DNA of 64,000 nucleotides, taken from contig NCEB01000012.1 of assembly GCA_002280475.1 (NCBI GenBank), positions 1 to 64,000 on the forward strand. Reading direction: 5' to 3'. Under the pieces are notes generated by a model, which was not told the DNA's origin, did not search any database, and saw only the letters and a list, made by a program, of their open reading frames with translations. Below are positions 47,011 to 56,966 of the stretch, piece after piece. Numbering within the stretch: position 1 is the first letter of the stretch; the number at the start of each line of letters is the position of its first letter. The DNA comes from Brevundimonas subvibrioides. Lineage in GTDB: Bacteria > Pseudomonadota > Alphaproteobacteria > Caulobacterales > Caulobacteraceae. The position numbers were made by a program, and so were the translations under genes.

Positions 47011-48089
47011 GGCTCGAATCCCGGAACGTCGAGGCTGCGGGGCGAGAATATCGCCGCCGCCTTGAACAGGGCGCCCATCTGGTCGTCCGCCGTCAGACGA
47101 TCCAGCTGGCGTCGGATGGCCGGGGCGGCATCGGGCCTCGCCGACATCAACCGTTCGGCGCGCGTGTCGATCCCCAATCGACGCAGGAATTCGCCCTGGC
47201 CCACACAACCGGTCACGTCCGCGCCCGCCTGAACCGCCGCCTCCAGCACGGCGGGAAAGTCGGCCCACTGGGTGACGTCGGCCAGGCCCGGGGTGTCCAG
47301 CGGATCGACCCTGGCGTGTCGCCTCAGGGCCTGAAGCGTGTCGCCCGGCCCCGGTCGGTCGCGGCCATAGTCGATCAGCAGGGCCGCGCCAGAGGTCTCG
47401 GCCACCAGCCGGGCCAGGTCGCGACCGAAGGCGGCCTGCTGTTCGGAGACCTCGATCAGCTCGCCCGGCTGGACTTCGAACATTGGCCGGACGAAACCGC
47501 CGCTGATGGCCGTGAGACCGAACATTAGATCGCCGTCGTCCGAGACGCCGACGCGTCGCTCCGTCCAGCCGGTTTCCGTCCGCACGAACTGGCGCGCGGG
47601 CATGCAGTCCAGAACCTCGTTGGCGATCAGGATCACCGGCGCGTCGCGGTCGATGGCCTCGAGCGACGAGACCCAGCGGGGAGGGGTATCCGTTTCGCCC
47701 AGCCGCCGCGCCTGGACCTCGCGCAGGGGTCGGCTGGGCTCGATCAGGATCAGCTCGGTCGCCGACAGGAAATCGGGGGCCAGCCGCGCGGCGCGAAGTG
47801 CGTCGGCCATCAGTGTCCCGTCGCCCGGCCCGATTTCCACGAGGCGCACCCGTTCCGGCGCGCCCAGCCTGTGCCAGACCTCGACCGCCCACAGGCCGAT
47901 CAGCTCGCCGAACATCTGGCTGATCAGGGGCGCGGTGATGAAGTCGCCGGCCTCGCCGAGGTCGGGCCGAGTGGCGTAATAGCCGCCCGAGGGATCGTGC
48001 AGACAGCGGGTGACATAGTCCGCCATCGTCATCGGGCCGGTCAGGGCGATCTCGCGGGCCAGCCTCGCCTTCAGGGACCCGTTGCTCAT
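47007..48089 (-). CDS. SAM-dependent methyltransferase of the MidA/NDUFAF7 (DUF185) family
   Basis: 360 aa. The N-terminal MADYVTRCLHDPSGGYYATR and LGEAGDFITAPLISQMFGEL are diagnostic of the family, with SAM motif LVEIGPGDGTLMADAL near residue 85. The mitochondrial homologue NDUFAF7 dimethylates an arginine of a complex I subunit; the bacterial substrate is unproven. It lies between lgt and pgeF, a grouping common in alphaproteobacteria. Confidence 0.9.
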   Translation of the reverse strand: MSNGSLKARLAREIALTGPMTMADYVTRCLHDPSGGYYATRPDLGEAGDFITAPLISQMFGELIGLWAVEVWHRLGAPERVRLVEIGPGDGTLMADALRAARLAPDFLSATELILIEPSRPLREVQARRLGETDTPPRWVSSLEAIDRDAPVILIANEVLDCMPARQFVRTETGWTERRVGVSDDGDLMFGLTAISGGFVRPMFEVQPGELIEVSEQQAAFGRDLARLVAETSGAALLIDYGRDRPGPGDTLQALRRHARVDPLDTPGLADVTQWADFPAVLEAAVQAGADVTGCVGQGEFLRRLGIDTRAERLMSARPDAAPAIRRQLDRLTADDQMGALFKAAAIFSPRSLDVPGFEP

Positions 48090-48121
48090 CGGCCTGGGCT
48101 CATCGGCATGGGCTCATGGCG

Positions 48122-48997
48122 TCAGGCTGCGGTGACCGGCGGACGGCTCCGCGCGCGCCAGATCAGCCAGGCCCCGACCAGGATCATCGGGATCGACAGC
48201 AGCATCCCCATGGTGATCACGCCCTGCAGGGCCTCGGGCATATGGCTGTCGGGCTCGCGCACGGTCTCGATCGCCGCGCGGCTCAGGCCATAGCCGACCA
48301 GGAACAGGCCCATGACGTAACCGGGCTTGGTCAGAAGCTTCCATTTCCACACCGCCAACCAAAGCACCACGAACAGGACGATGCCCTCCAGCCCGGCCTC
48401 ATACAGCTGGCTGGGGTGTCGGGGTTCGTTGCCGGCGGGGCAGAACCCATAGGTCCGCTCGATCTGGGCGTTGCAGAAGCGGATGGCCCAGGGCGCGTCG
48501 GTGACCCGGCCCCACAGTTCGCCATTGGTGAAGTTGGCGATCCGTCCGAAGAACAGGCCCAGCGGTACCGCCGGCGCGATCGCGTCACCCAGGCTCAACA
48601 GGTTCGCGCCGTGTTTGCGGCCGAACCATACGGCGGCGAGGACCACGCCCAGGAAGCCGCCGTGGAATGACATGCCGCCGGTCCACAGCTGGAACAGCTC
48701 CAGCCGCTCGCCCCAGCCGTCGCCGGTGAACAGCTGACCGAGGATCGCGGGCTTGTAGAACAGGACGTAGCCCAATCGGCCGCCCAGGATGATACCCAGG
48801 GTGATCCACAGCACCAGGTCGTCCAGCTGGACGGGCGTGATCGGGGCCCGGCCCGGGCTCCAGACCCGATCGGCCTTCAGGATCCGCGCGGCATAGATCC
48901 AGCCCAGGACGATGCCGGCCACATAGGCCAGGGCATACCAGCGGATCGGCAGCGGACCCAGCTGGATCAGGACCGGATCGAACTCGGGGAATATCAC
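48122..48997 (-). CDS. lgt: Prolipoprotein diacylglyceryl transferase
   Basis: 291 aa, seven membrane spans. It transfers diacylglycerol to the lipobox cysteine of prelipoproteins. Key motifs: MSFHGGFLGVVLA, the signature FFGRIANFTNGELWGR, and HPSQLYEAGLEG. Two lipoprotein candidates in this window (DsbA-like, hydrolase) would be its substrates. It is divergent from ubiK by about 180 bp. Confidence 0.95.
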   Translation of the reverse strand: MIFPEFDPVLIQLGPLPIRWYALAYVAGIVLGWIYAARILKADRVWSPGRAPITPVQLDDLVLWITLGIILGGRLGYVLFYKPAILGQLFTGDGWGERLELFQLWTGGMSFHGGFLGVVLAAVWFGRKHGANLLSLGDAIAPAVPLGLFFGRIANFTNGELWGRVTDAPWAIRFCNAQIERTYGFCPAGNEPRHPSQLYEAGLEGIVLFVVLWLAVWKWKLLTKPGYVMGLFLVGYGLSRAAIETVREPDSHMPEALQGVITMGMLLSIPMILVGAWLIWRARSRPPVTAA

Positions 48998-49174
48998 GCT
49001 TGGCGCTCCTGAAGCGGTTCGCTGAGCCCCTTAGCAAGCGTCGCCACGTCGCGCGAGGGTGACACGTTTAAGCCGCGATTGACCTTAGACAGGGGGTGGT
49101 CGGGTAAGGTTTCGTTCACCATATCCGCAGACCCTTCCTTAACGACGCTCGCCAGTCGCGGGCCGGAGCATCCG

Positions 49175-49465
49175 ATGCAGACGCGCAATCCCATTCTCGA
49201 CGAGTTCGCCAAGCTGTCGACCAGCGCGATGGGCCTGGCCCAGGCGGCGGGCGAGGAGGCCAAGTCGGCCTTCCGCTCCCAGTCCGACCGGATCGCGGCG
49301 GAGATGGACCTGGTCCGCCGCGACGAGTTCGATGCCCTGAAGGCCGAGATCGCCGCCCTTCGCGCCGAGATCGCCACCCTGAAAAAGCCGGCCACCGCCA
49401 AGGCCAACAAGCCGAATACGGGAACGTCCACGGACGGAACTCGTCTTCCGGACGCAGCCGGTTGA
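49175..49465 (+). CDS. ubiK: UbiK-like ubiquinone biosynthesis accessory factor (BMFP domain)
   Basis: 96 aa. MQTRNPILDEFAKLSTSAMG and the coiled-coil RDEFDALKAEIAALRAEIAT are the BMFP/YqiC hallmarks. UbiK assists the aerobic Ubi complex, probably via lipid binding; family inference. Start at ATG 49175; the longer in-frame start at 49079 adds unlike sequence. Divergent from lgt. Confidence 0.85.
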   Translation: MQTRNPILDEFAKLSTSAMGLAQAAGEEAKSAFRSQSDRIAAEMDLVRRDEFDALKAEIAALRAEIATLKKPATAKANKPNTGTSTDGTRLPDAAG

Positions 49466-49544
49466 GCCGAATCCGCGAACACGCCTACCGTCTCTTCATG
49501 GCGCATGAGTCGCGCCCCGCCCCCCGCGAGACCTGAGTTCCCTG

Positions 49545-50045
49545 ATGGATGCTGTCGCCCACGAAGTCGACGTCCCCTACGATCCGCTGGACGTGGTCGA
49601 GCATGTGCTGAACGCCGAGAACCTGCCGTTCGACCGCACCGACGACGGCGACCTGGCCTTCGCCCTGGCCGGCGACTGGAAGGACTATGAGTTGTGGTTC
49701 GCCTGGCGGCCCGAAGGCGACTGCCTGCAGCTGTGTTGCGCGCTCGACCTGCGGGCCACGAAGAGCCGCCGCAGCGCCGCCTATGAGCTGGTCTCCATGG
49801 TCAACCAGCGCACCTGGATGGGCCATTTCGAGGTCTGGGCCGAGGACGGCGAGATCGTCTTCCGCCACTCCCTGGCCCTGCCGCACGGCGAGCGTCCGAC
49901 CCTGGCCCAGGCCGCGTCGATGATCGACGCGGCGGTCGAGGCGGCGGACCGCTACTATCCCGCCTTCGACTTCATGATCCGCGGCAACAAGAAGCCGCAG
50001 GACGCGATCGACAGCTGCCTGTTCGAGACCGTCGGCACGGCCTGA
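49545..50045 (+). CDS. YbjN domain-containing protein
   Basis: 166 aa soluble protein of the YbjN / type III chaperone-like fold. Family pattern: VEHVLNAENLPFDRTDDGDL, YELVSMVNQRTWMGHFEVW and RYYPAFDFMIRGNKKPQDAI. YbjN proteins are linked to stress and motility effects in enterobacteria, but the molecular role is unknown. It ends 7 bp before proC and pairs with it in relatives (from memory), suggesting co-transcription. Confidence 0.85.
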   Translation: MDAVAHEVDVPYDPLDVVEHVLNAENLPFDRTDDGDLAFALAGDWKDYELWFAWRPEGDCLQLCCALDLRATKSRRSAAYELVSMVNQRTWMGHFEVWAEDGEIVFRHSLALPHGERPTLAQAASMIDAAVEAADRYYPAFDFMIRGNKKPQDAIDSCLFETVGTA

Positions 50046-50052
50046 GGCCCCC

Positions 50053-50790
50053 ATGCAGGTGACCCTCCTCGGCCACGGTCGGCTCGGCTCGGCGCTGGCC
50101 GAGGGCTGGCGTCTGACCGGCGCGGCTTCACCGACCGTTCTGACCCGCGCCGACCCGCCGGTCTGTCCGTCCCACACCCGCGCGCTCGTGATCGCGGTGA
50201 AGCCGGGGTCGTGGCGCGCGGCGGTCGCGCCCTTGTTGTCCAGACTGCCGGCCGAGGCCGTGATCGTGTCCGTCATGGCCGGCGTTCGCGCCGCCGATCT
50301 GGCTTCCGTGCTCGATCGCCGCATCGCCCGCGTCATGCCGACCACCGCCGTTGCGCAGGCGCAGGGCGTCGCGGCGATCTGGTCGGCCGATCCCGGCGCG
50401 CGCGCGGTGGCCCATGCCCTGTTTGATCCCGTGGCGGACACGGTCGATCTGGCGGACGAGGTCCAGCTGGACCCCGCCACGGCGGTCGCGGGCTCGGCCC
50501 CGGCCTTTTTTCACGCCTTCGCCCAGGCGCTGGCCCGAGCAGGCGTCGAGGCGGGGCTGACGCCGGACGCGGCCCAGCGTCTGACGCGAGGAGCCCTGCG
50601 GTCCGCAGGAGCCGGCGCGGCCACCGATGCTTCGCTGGACGACCTCATCGCCCGCATCGCCTCGCCCGGCGGCACGACCCGCGCGGGCCTTGACGCGCTG
50701 CACGCGGCCGATCTCGAGGGCGTGGCGAAGGCGGCGGTCCGGGCCGCCATCGCCCGCGCCCGTGATCTAGCGGACGACCAGCCGTCCTGA
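50053..50790 (+). CDS. proC: Pyrroline-5-carboxylate reductase
   Basis: 245 aa, slightly short for the family (~265). NAD(P)-binding loop LLGHGRLGSALAEGW shows a variant G-H-G-R-L-G instead of the usual G-x-G-x-M-G. The C-terminal GSAPAFFHAFAQALARAGVE and SPGGTTRAGLDAL motifs that form the active site are intact. It makes the last step of proline synthesis. The 3' end overlaps the convergent periplasmic-protein gene by 24 bp. Confidence 0.9.
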   Translation: MQVTLLGHGRLGSALAEGWRLTGAASPTVLTRADPPVCPSHTRALVIAVKPGSWRAAVAPLLSRLPAEAVIVSVMAGVRAADLASVLDRRIARVMPTTAVAQAQGVAAIWSADPGARAVAHALFDPVADTVDLADEVQLDPATAVAGSAPAFFHAFAQALARAGVEAGLTPDAAQRLTRGALRSAGAGAATDASLDDLIARIASPGGTTRAGLDALHAADLEGVAKAAVRAAIARARDLADDQPS

Positions 50791-51258
50791 GGCCAGGTTG
50801 GCGGCCAGACGGTTGAAGGCGCGGTCCGCGTCCTGCCAGGTGCCGAAGCCCCGGACGTCGGCGAGCGAGGTCGAATAGCGCGCGTAGTGCACCGGCAGCC
50901 GACGTCCGTCCGCCATCACGACCTCGCCCTCGATGGTCGCGCCGCCGATAGAGAGGCTGTCGATCACCGACAGGCCGGGACGATCGGCCGCCTGCTGAAA
51001 GGTCGGCCGGTTGGGCTTTAGGTCGGTCAGCACGAGATTGACCTGGGCGTCGCCCAGAACGCCGTGCGCGTCCAGTTCGCGGGTCACCACGGTCTGCAGC
51101 CGCTCCAGCTGAAGGTCGACGTCGCGTTGGCCCAACTCCTCGACCTCTTCGATCAGGTCGCCTCCGACGGTCACGGTGACGCGGGGCTCCTGGGCCAGGG
51201 CGGGCGCGGCCAGACCGGCGGCGAAGGCGAGGGGGGCGAGAAAGGCGAGACGGCGCAT
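50767..51258 (-). CDS. Periplasmic protein of unknown function
   Basis: 163 aa, not recognised. A signal peptide (MRRLAFLAPLAFAAGLAAPALA) is followed by an alpha/beta sequence with DLIEEVEELGQRDVDLQLERL, ending FNRLAANLASGRLVVR. Start chosen at 51256-51258, which gives the signal peptide; TTCATC-adjacent GGAGGTTC on the minus strand is a good Shine-Dalgarno. It follows the histidine kinase gene by 57 bp... in the same direction as that kinase/regulator pair, so regulation by it is possible. Confidence 0.7.
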   Translation of the reverse strand: MRRLAFLAPLAFAAGLAAPALAQEPRVTVTVGGDLIEEVEELGQRDVDLQLERLQTVVTRELDAHGVLGDAQVNLVLTDLKPNRPTFQQAADRPGLSVIDSLSIGGATIEGEVVMADGRRLPVHYARYSTSLADVRGFGTWQDADRAFNRLAANLASGRLVVR

Positions 51259-51315
51259 GATGAACCTCCGATGTTTCCCTGTCGGACCCAAGATGCGCCT
51301 TCCGGACCGCCTTCG

Positions 51316-52659
51316 CTAGCCCGGCAGACGGATCAGGGCGCGAAGGCCCCCCAGGTCGCTGCGGGCCAGGGTGATGTCGCCGCCGTGGCTGCGCGCCACA
51401 TCGCGCGCGATGGCCAGCCCCAGCCCGACGCCCTTGCGGTTCTGGTTGCGGCTCTCGTCCAGCCGGCTGAAGGGGCGAAAGGCCTCCTCGTGCATCTCCT
51501 CCGGGATCCCGGGCCCGTCGTCCTCCACCGCGATCTCGAGCCCGCCGGAGGGCAGGGCGCGCGCCGACAGCCGCACATGCTCGCCATGCGCCGCCGCATT
51601 GCCGGCGAGGTTGGTCAGGGCCCGCTTGAACGCCAGCGGTCGGAGAGTGGCGGTCAGGCCGGTGGGCGTGGCGATCTCGACCTCCGCGCCCGCCCGCTTC
51701 ACGTCCTCGCCGGCGGCCGTCAGCAGCGCGGGGATGTCCAGCCGCTGGGGCGTCTCCCCGGCCTCGCCGCGGGCGAAGGCCAGATATTCGTCGATCATGT
51801 GCTCCATCTCGTCCAGGTCGCCCTTCATGGCCGCCTGGCGCTTGAACGGCGGAGCCAGCGCCAGTTCCAGCCTCAGCCGTGTCAGGGGCGTCCTCAGGTC
51901 GTGGCTGACCGAGGCCAGCAGGGCCGTCCTCTGATCGATGTGACGCTGAATCCGGTCGCGCATGGCCAGGAAGGCCGTCGCCGCCTGACGCACCTCGCGC
52001 GCGCCATGTGGCTTGAACGGCCGGGCGACTTCGCCGCGTCCGAACGCCTCCGCCGCCTCGGCCAGTCGCTCGATGGCGCGCACCTGATTGCGGATGAACA
52101 GGATCGCGACCCCCATCAGCAGGGCGGTCGCCAGCGTCAGCCACAGCACGAAGATGTGCGCCTGGGTCGCCACCGCCCGCTCGCGGGGCGCGATGATCCG
52201 CAGCACCCCGTCCCTCTGCTGCACCTGGATGTCGATATAGGCGGGATAACGGGTCGTATCGAACCAGAAGGGCTGGTCCAGCCGCCCGGCCAGGGCCGCC
52301 TCCACCGTCCGGTCCACCACCCCGATCGGCCCCCGCCGCTGTTCCTCGGGCAGGGTCGCTCCGGGCCGCAGCGCCACCGACAGCTGCATGGACCGCTGGG
52401 CCTGGTCGGTGATCTCGGCCAGGTTCGATGCCGTCGGCTCGTTTCGATAGCTCTCGGCCGCCCAGGCCACGTCGCCGGCCAGGCCTTCCGACAAGCGCGC
52501 CGTCACCGTCTGCCAGTGCATGTCGAAGAAGGCCCAGGTCACCGCCCCCTGCATGATCAGGATGGGCAGGACGATGATCAGCAGCGACCGCCCCCACAGC
52601 GTCGTCGGCAACTGGCGCTTCAGCACCCGCGCCAGGACGGGGAAGGGGAGGATTCTCAT
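51316..52659 (-). CDS. Sensor histidine kinase, EnvZ-like
   Basis: 447 aa. Two membrane helices (about residues 23-45 and 165-185) flank a periplasmic sensor region of ~120 residues. HAMP (VRAIERLAEAAEAFGRGE) is followed by the H-box SVSHDLRTPLTRLRLE, N-box NLAGNAAAHGEHVRLS, and G-boxes DDGPGIPEEM and GVGLGLAIARDV. It phosphorylates the OmpR-like regulator encoded upstream. A 130-bp inverted repeat lies between the two genes. Signal unknown. Confidence 0.92.
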   Translation of the reverse strand: MRILPFPVLARVLKRQLPTTLWGRSLLIIVLPILIMQGAVTWAFFDMHWQTVTARLSEGLAGDVAWAAESYRNEPTASNLAEITDQAQRSMQLSVALRPGATLPEEQRRGPIGVVDRTVEAALAGRLDQPFWFDTTRYPAYIDIQVQQRDGVLRIIAPRERAVATQAHIFVLWLTLATALLMGVAILFIRNQVRAIERLAEAAEAFGRGEVARPFKPHGAREVRQAATAFLAMRDRIQRHIDQRTALLASVSHDLRTPLTRLRLELALAPPFKRQAAMKGDLDEMEHMIDEYLAFARGEAGETPQRLDIPALLTAAGEDVKRAGAEVEIATPTGLTATLRPLAFKRALTNLAGNAAAHGEHVRLSARALPSGGLEIAVEDDGPGIPEEMHEEAFRPFSRLDESRNQNRKGVGLGLAIARDVARSHGGDITLARSDLGGLRALIRLPG

Positions 52660-52662
52660 TTA

Positions 52663-52792
52663 ATCCTCCCCCACTGGGGGAGGTGGCGCGGCGCGGCTTC
52701 GCGCCGTGACGGAGGGGGCCAGCCGCGCATTCGGTGTCTGGGGCTGGCCCCCTCCACCGCTTCGCGGTCCCCCTCCCCCAACGGGGGAGGAT
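52663..52792. repeat. 130-bp inverted-repeat element between response regulator and kinase genes
   Basis: Arms ATCCTCCCCCACTGGGGGAGG, GGCGCGGCGCGGCTTCGCG and GGAGGGGGCCAGCC on the left; GGCTGGCCCCCTCC, CGCTTCGCGG and CCTCCCCCAACGGGGGAGG on the right. Built like the 152-bp elements but shorter and with different arm sequence. It fills the 143-bp gap in an otherwise continuous operon. Confidence 0.85.
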
Positions 52793-52802
52793 GTTCGCGT
52801 CA

Positions 52803-53519
52803 TCAGTCCGGGGCCAGCATGTAGCCGATGCCGCGCACGGTCTGCAGGTAGCGCGGGTTCTTGGGATCGACCTCGAGCTTGCGCCTCAGACGGGTCACCT
52901 GGACGTCCACCGCGCGGCCGGTGATGTCGGCCGTGTCGGGCGACAGGTCCATCCGCTCGACCGGGGCATGGGCGTTGAGGGCCAGGGTCTTCAGCAACTG
53001 CGCCTCGGCCTCGGTCAGCCGCATCGGCGCGCCGTCGCGGGTCAGCTCCAGCCGCTCCAGGTCGAACAGGGCGGGCCCCAGCTTGATCTCGCGCGGCATG
53101 ATCGGCTTGACCCCGGTCCGCCTCAGGATGGCGTCGATCCGCAGCGCCAGTTCACGAGGCTCGAAGGGCTTGGACATATAGTCGTCCGCCCCGCGCGACA
53201 GGCCCTCGATCCGGTCGGCCGGATCGCCGCGCGCGGTCAGCAGCAGCACCGGCGTGCGCGACAGCTGCGCCTTGTTGCGGACCCAGGTCGTCAGCTCCAG
53301 CCCGCTTTCGCCCGGCATCATCACGTCCAGAACGACCAGGTCGAACTCGATCAACTCCATCAGGCGACGGGCGGCGGCGGCGTGCGCCGCACCCGTCACG
53401 CGATAGCCCTCGCGCGCCAGAAACTCCTTCAGCAGCTCGCGAATCCGGTCGTCGTCGTCGACGATCAGCAAGTGCCGGCCGACGCCCGCTCCGGCCACGG
53501 GTCCGGACCGGCTGCTCAT
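52803..53519 (-). CDS. OmpR-family response regulator
   Basis: 238 aa. Receiver domain: acidic DDDD near residue 20, phosphoacceptor in FDLVVLDVMMPGESG, Thr in LLLTARG, Lys in DDYMSKPFEPREL. Winged-helix DNA-binding domain with RAVDVQVTRLRRKLE and YLQTVRGIGYMLAPD. Cognate to the kinase downstream. Targets unknown. It is divergent from ilvE by 88 bp. Confidence 0.93.
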   Translation of the reverse strand: MSSRSGPVAGAGVGRHLLIVDDDDRIRELLKEFLAREGYRVTGAAHAAAARRLMELIEFDLVVLDVMMPGESGLELTTWVRNKAQLSRTPVLLLTARGDPADRIEGLSRGADDYMSKPFEPRELALRIDAILRRTGVKPIMPREIKLGPALFDLERLELTRDGAPMRLTEAEAQLLKTLALNAHAPVERMDLSPDTADITGRAVDVQVTRLRRKLEVDPKNPRYLQTVRGIGYMLAPD

Positions 53520-53607
53520 GCCTCGGCTCCGATTCGGCCGATCCCGGCGTTGACCTGAGGCGTCCGGGAAGGTCTAACCGGCAAATCTGCGCAGGAGACG
53601 TTGTTCA

Positions 53608-54486
53608 ATGGCCTTGGTTCCTTTCGACGATCGTGACGGCTGGATCTGGTTCGATGGCGAATTCGTGCCCTGGCGGGAAGCGAAAACGCACGTTCTGACC
53701 CATGCCCTGCACTACGGTTCGTCGGTGTTCGAAGGGGAGCGTATGTATGGCGGGGAAATCTTCAAGCTGACAGAGCATTCCGAACGTCTGGCCCGATCGG
53801 CCGAACTGCTGGACTTCACCCTGCCGTACTCGGTCTCCGAGATCGACCAGGCGTGCCGCGATACCTGCGCCAGGATGGGGATGGAGGACGCCTACATCCG
53901 GCCCGTCGCCTATCTCGGGCCGGAACAGACCTCGGTCTCGGCTCTGAACAACAAGGTTCACGTCGCCATCGCCGTGTGGGACTGGCCCAGCTATTTCGAC
54001 CCCGAGGTCAAGAAGAAGGGCATCCGTCTGGAGTGGGCCAAATGGCGCCGCCCCGACCCTCTGACCGCCCCGACCACCGCCAAGGCGGCCGGCCTCTACA
54101 TGATCTGCACCATGTCCAAGAACGCCGCCGAGCGGCGAGGCTTCTCGGACGCCATGATGCTGGACTGGCGCGGCTATGTCGCCGAGGCGACCGGCGCCAA
54201 CGTCTTCTTCGTCCAGGACGGCGTGATCCATACGCCGGACGTGACCCACATCCTGAACGGCATCACCCGCCAGACGGTGATCGACCTGGCGCAGGCCAGG
54301 GGCATCGAGGTCGTGGTGCGCCACATCCGCCCGGAAGAGCTGTCGACCTTCAGCGAGTGCTTCCTGACCGGCTCGGCCGCCGAGGTGACCCCGGTCCAGC
54401 TGATCGGCGAATACACCTTCACCCCCGGCGATATCAGCCTGGGTCTGATGGACGACTACGGCAAGCTGGTTCGGCGCATCGGCTGA
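53608..54486 (+). CDS. ilvE: Branched-chain amino acid aminotransferase
   Basis: 292 aa class IV PLP aminotransferase. LTHALHYGSSVFEGERMYGG, YIRPVAYLG, the PLP lysine in APTTAKAAGLYM, and the phosphate-binding EATGANVFFVQDG and LNGITRQTVIDLA fit IlvE. It interconverts Ile/Leu/Val and their keto acids. Downstream, a vapBC module follows in 60 bp. Confidence 0.93.
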   Translation: MALVPFDDRDGWIWFDGEFVPWREAKTHVLTHALHYGSSVFEGERMYGGEIFKLTEHSERLARSAELLDFTLPYSVSEIDQACRDTCARMGMEDAYIRPVAYLGPEQTSVSALNNKVHVAIAVWDWPSYFDPEVKKKGIRLEWAKWRRPDPLTAPTTAKAAGLYMICTMSKNAAERRGFSDAMMLDWRGYVAEATGANVFFVQDGVIHTPDVTHILNGITRQTVIDLAQARGIEVVVRHIRPEELSTFSECFLTGSAAEVTPVQLIGEYTFTPGDISLGLMDDYGKLVRRIG

Positions 54487-54517
54487 GGTCCACTTGAGGC
54501 TCTCGGCCCCAGCGGCT

Positions 54518-54547
54518 ATGTGTATGGTTGATCTGGATCATACACAT
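54518..54547. promoter_or_regulatory. Operator-like inverted repeat overlapping the vapB-2 start codon
   Basis: ATGTGTATG (54518-54526) and CATACACAT (54539-54547) are perfect 9-bp arms with a 12-bp spacer. The right arm overlaps the first two bases of the vapB ATG (54546). No -35 box at proper spacing was evident. Confidence 0.7.
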
Positions 54548-54740
54548 GCGCACCAATATCGAGATCGATGACAAGCTTATCGCCGAGGCCATGAAAGCGA
54601 CGGGCGCGAAGACGAAACGCGAAGCGGTCGAGGAAGGCTTGCGGACCGTTGTGCGTTTGCGAGCCCAGGCCGAGATTCGCGAATTCCGCGGCAAGCGCCA
54701 CTGGGAAGGTGACCTGGACGCGATGAGAACCGACGATTGA
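54546..54740 (+). CDS. VapB-family antitoxin, copy 2
   Basis: 64 aa. MRTNIEIDDKLIAEAMKATG with KTKREAVEEGLRTVV is the ribbon-helix-helix of the VapB (DUF2191) type, and EFRGKRHWEGDLDAMR the toxin-binding tail. Start at ATG 54546 by family N-terminus; a TTG at 54528 is in frame. Its TGA overlaps the toxin TTG start by four bases. Confidence 0.9.
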   Translation: MRTNIEIDDKLIAEAMKATGAKTKREAVEEGLRTVVRLRAQAEIREFRGKRHWEGDLDAMRTDD

Positions 54741-55141
54741 TCATCGTCGATTCCAGCGTCTGGGTGGATTTCTTTCGCGACCGGCCAACCCGCGAAGTCG
54801 AGTATCTCGACAGCATTCTGGGTGTCGAGGACCTGCTCACAGGCGACCTGGTTCTCGCCGAAGTGCTTCAGGGGTTCAGAGACGACCACGACTTCGTTGC
54901 TGCACAGTCGCTGATGACCAGCCTGATCGTTGTCGAGGTCGCCGGTCAGGCCTGTGCTGAACAGGCCGCTCGAAACTACCGCATTCTCCGGTCAAGGGGC
55001 GTCACCGTCCGAAAGACCATAGACAGCCTGATCGCCACCCGCTGTATTCTGGACGACCTCACCCTGCTCTACAGCGACCGCGACTTCGACGGGTTCGTCC
55101 GTCACCTCGGATTGCGCTCGGCCCTGCCCGAACCCGCCTGA
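54737..55141 (+). CDS. VapC-type PIN toxin, copy 2
   Basis: 134 aa PIN nuclease. Acidic active-site residues: D5 in IIVDSSVWVDFFRD, a central Glu in LAEVLQGF, D in RKTIDSLIATRCI and LLYSDRDFDGF. TTG start overlapping vapB (TTGA). Expected to cleave RNA when released from VapB. It converges with the sulP gene 13 bp away. Confidence 0.9.
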   Translation: MIIVDSSVWVDFFRDRPTREVEYLDSILGVEDLLTGDLVLAEVLQGFRDDHDFVAAQSLMTSLIVVEVAGQACAEQAARNYRILRSRGVTVRKTIDSLIATRCILDDLTLLYSDRDFDGFVRHLGLRSALPEPA

Positions 55142-55154
55142 CCCTCCGCGCGCC

Positions 55155-56636
<1,482 letters not shown>

Positions 56637-56966
56637 GGTCAGATCTGTCGTTCAGGCGGCCCGGGCGCTCGGCCTCGACTTCCGCTGGTGTCCCGGGGGA
56701 TCGGCGCCCGGGGTAGCCACCCGGTCGCGCCGGGTCCCTGTTCACCGTCCTTGTCGGATAATGCGCCGCAACAGGCAAGGACGGGACGCGTTGCGTCCGA
56801 TTTCGACGCATCCAGGCCGTAGGGTGCGGCGCGTCGCGCTCGGTTCCGGGCTGAGATGAGAGAAGTGAGAGTCACTTTCACGCCGGTCTCCCACTCTCAC
56901 CCTTGCCACGCCGCCAGTGGTTCGCTTGAACGGATGGACCGGCGGGGGGCCGGACAGGACACCTGA
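56637..56966. other. 330-bp gap between sulP and the nucleoside transporter
   Basis: No gene seen. It must hold the promoters of the two divergent transporter genes. The only feature found is the palindrome AAGTGA-GAG-TCACTT at 56863-56877, which contains a GANTC site (GAGTC, 56869-56873), with a wider inverted repeat GTGAGAGT (56865) / ACTCTCAC (56893-56900). Confidence 0.5.
56863..56900. promoter_or_regulatory. Palindrome with embedded GANTC upstream of the nucleoside transporter
   Basis: AAGTGA (56863-56868), GAG, TCACTT (56872-56877) is a 15-bp palindrome; a second arm ACTCTCAC at 56893-56900 repeats the half-site in inverted form. It lies 67-104 bp before the transporter ATG, a fair position for a repressor or activator site. 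Binding protein unknown. Confidence 0.45.
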
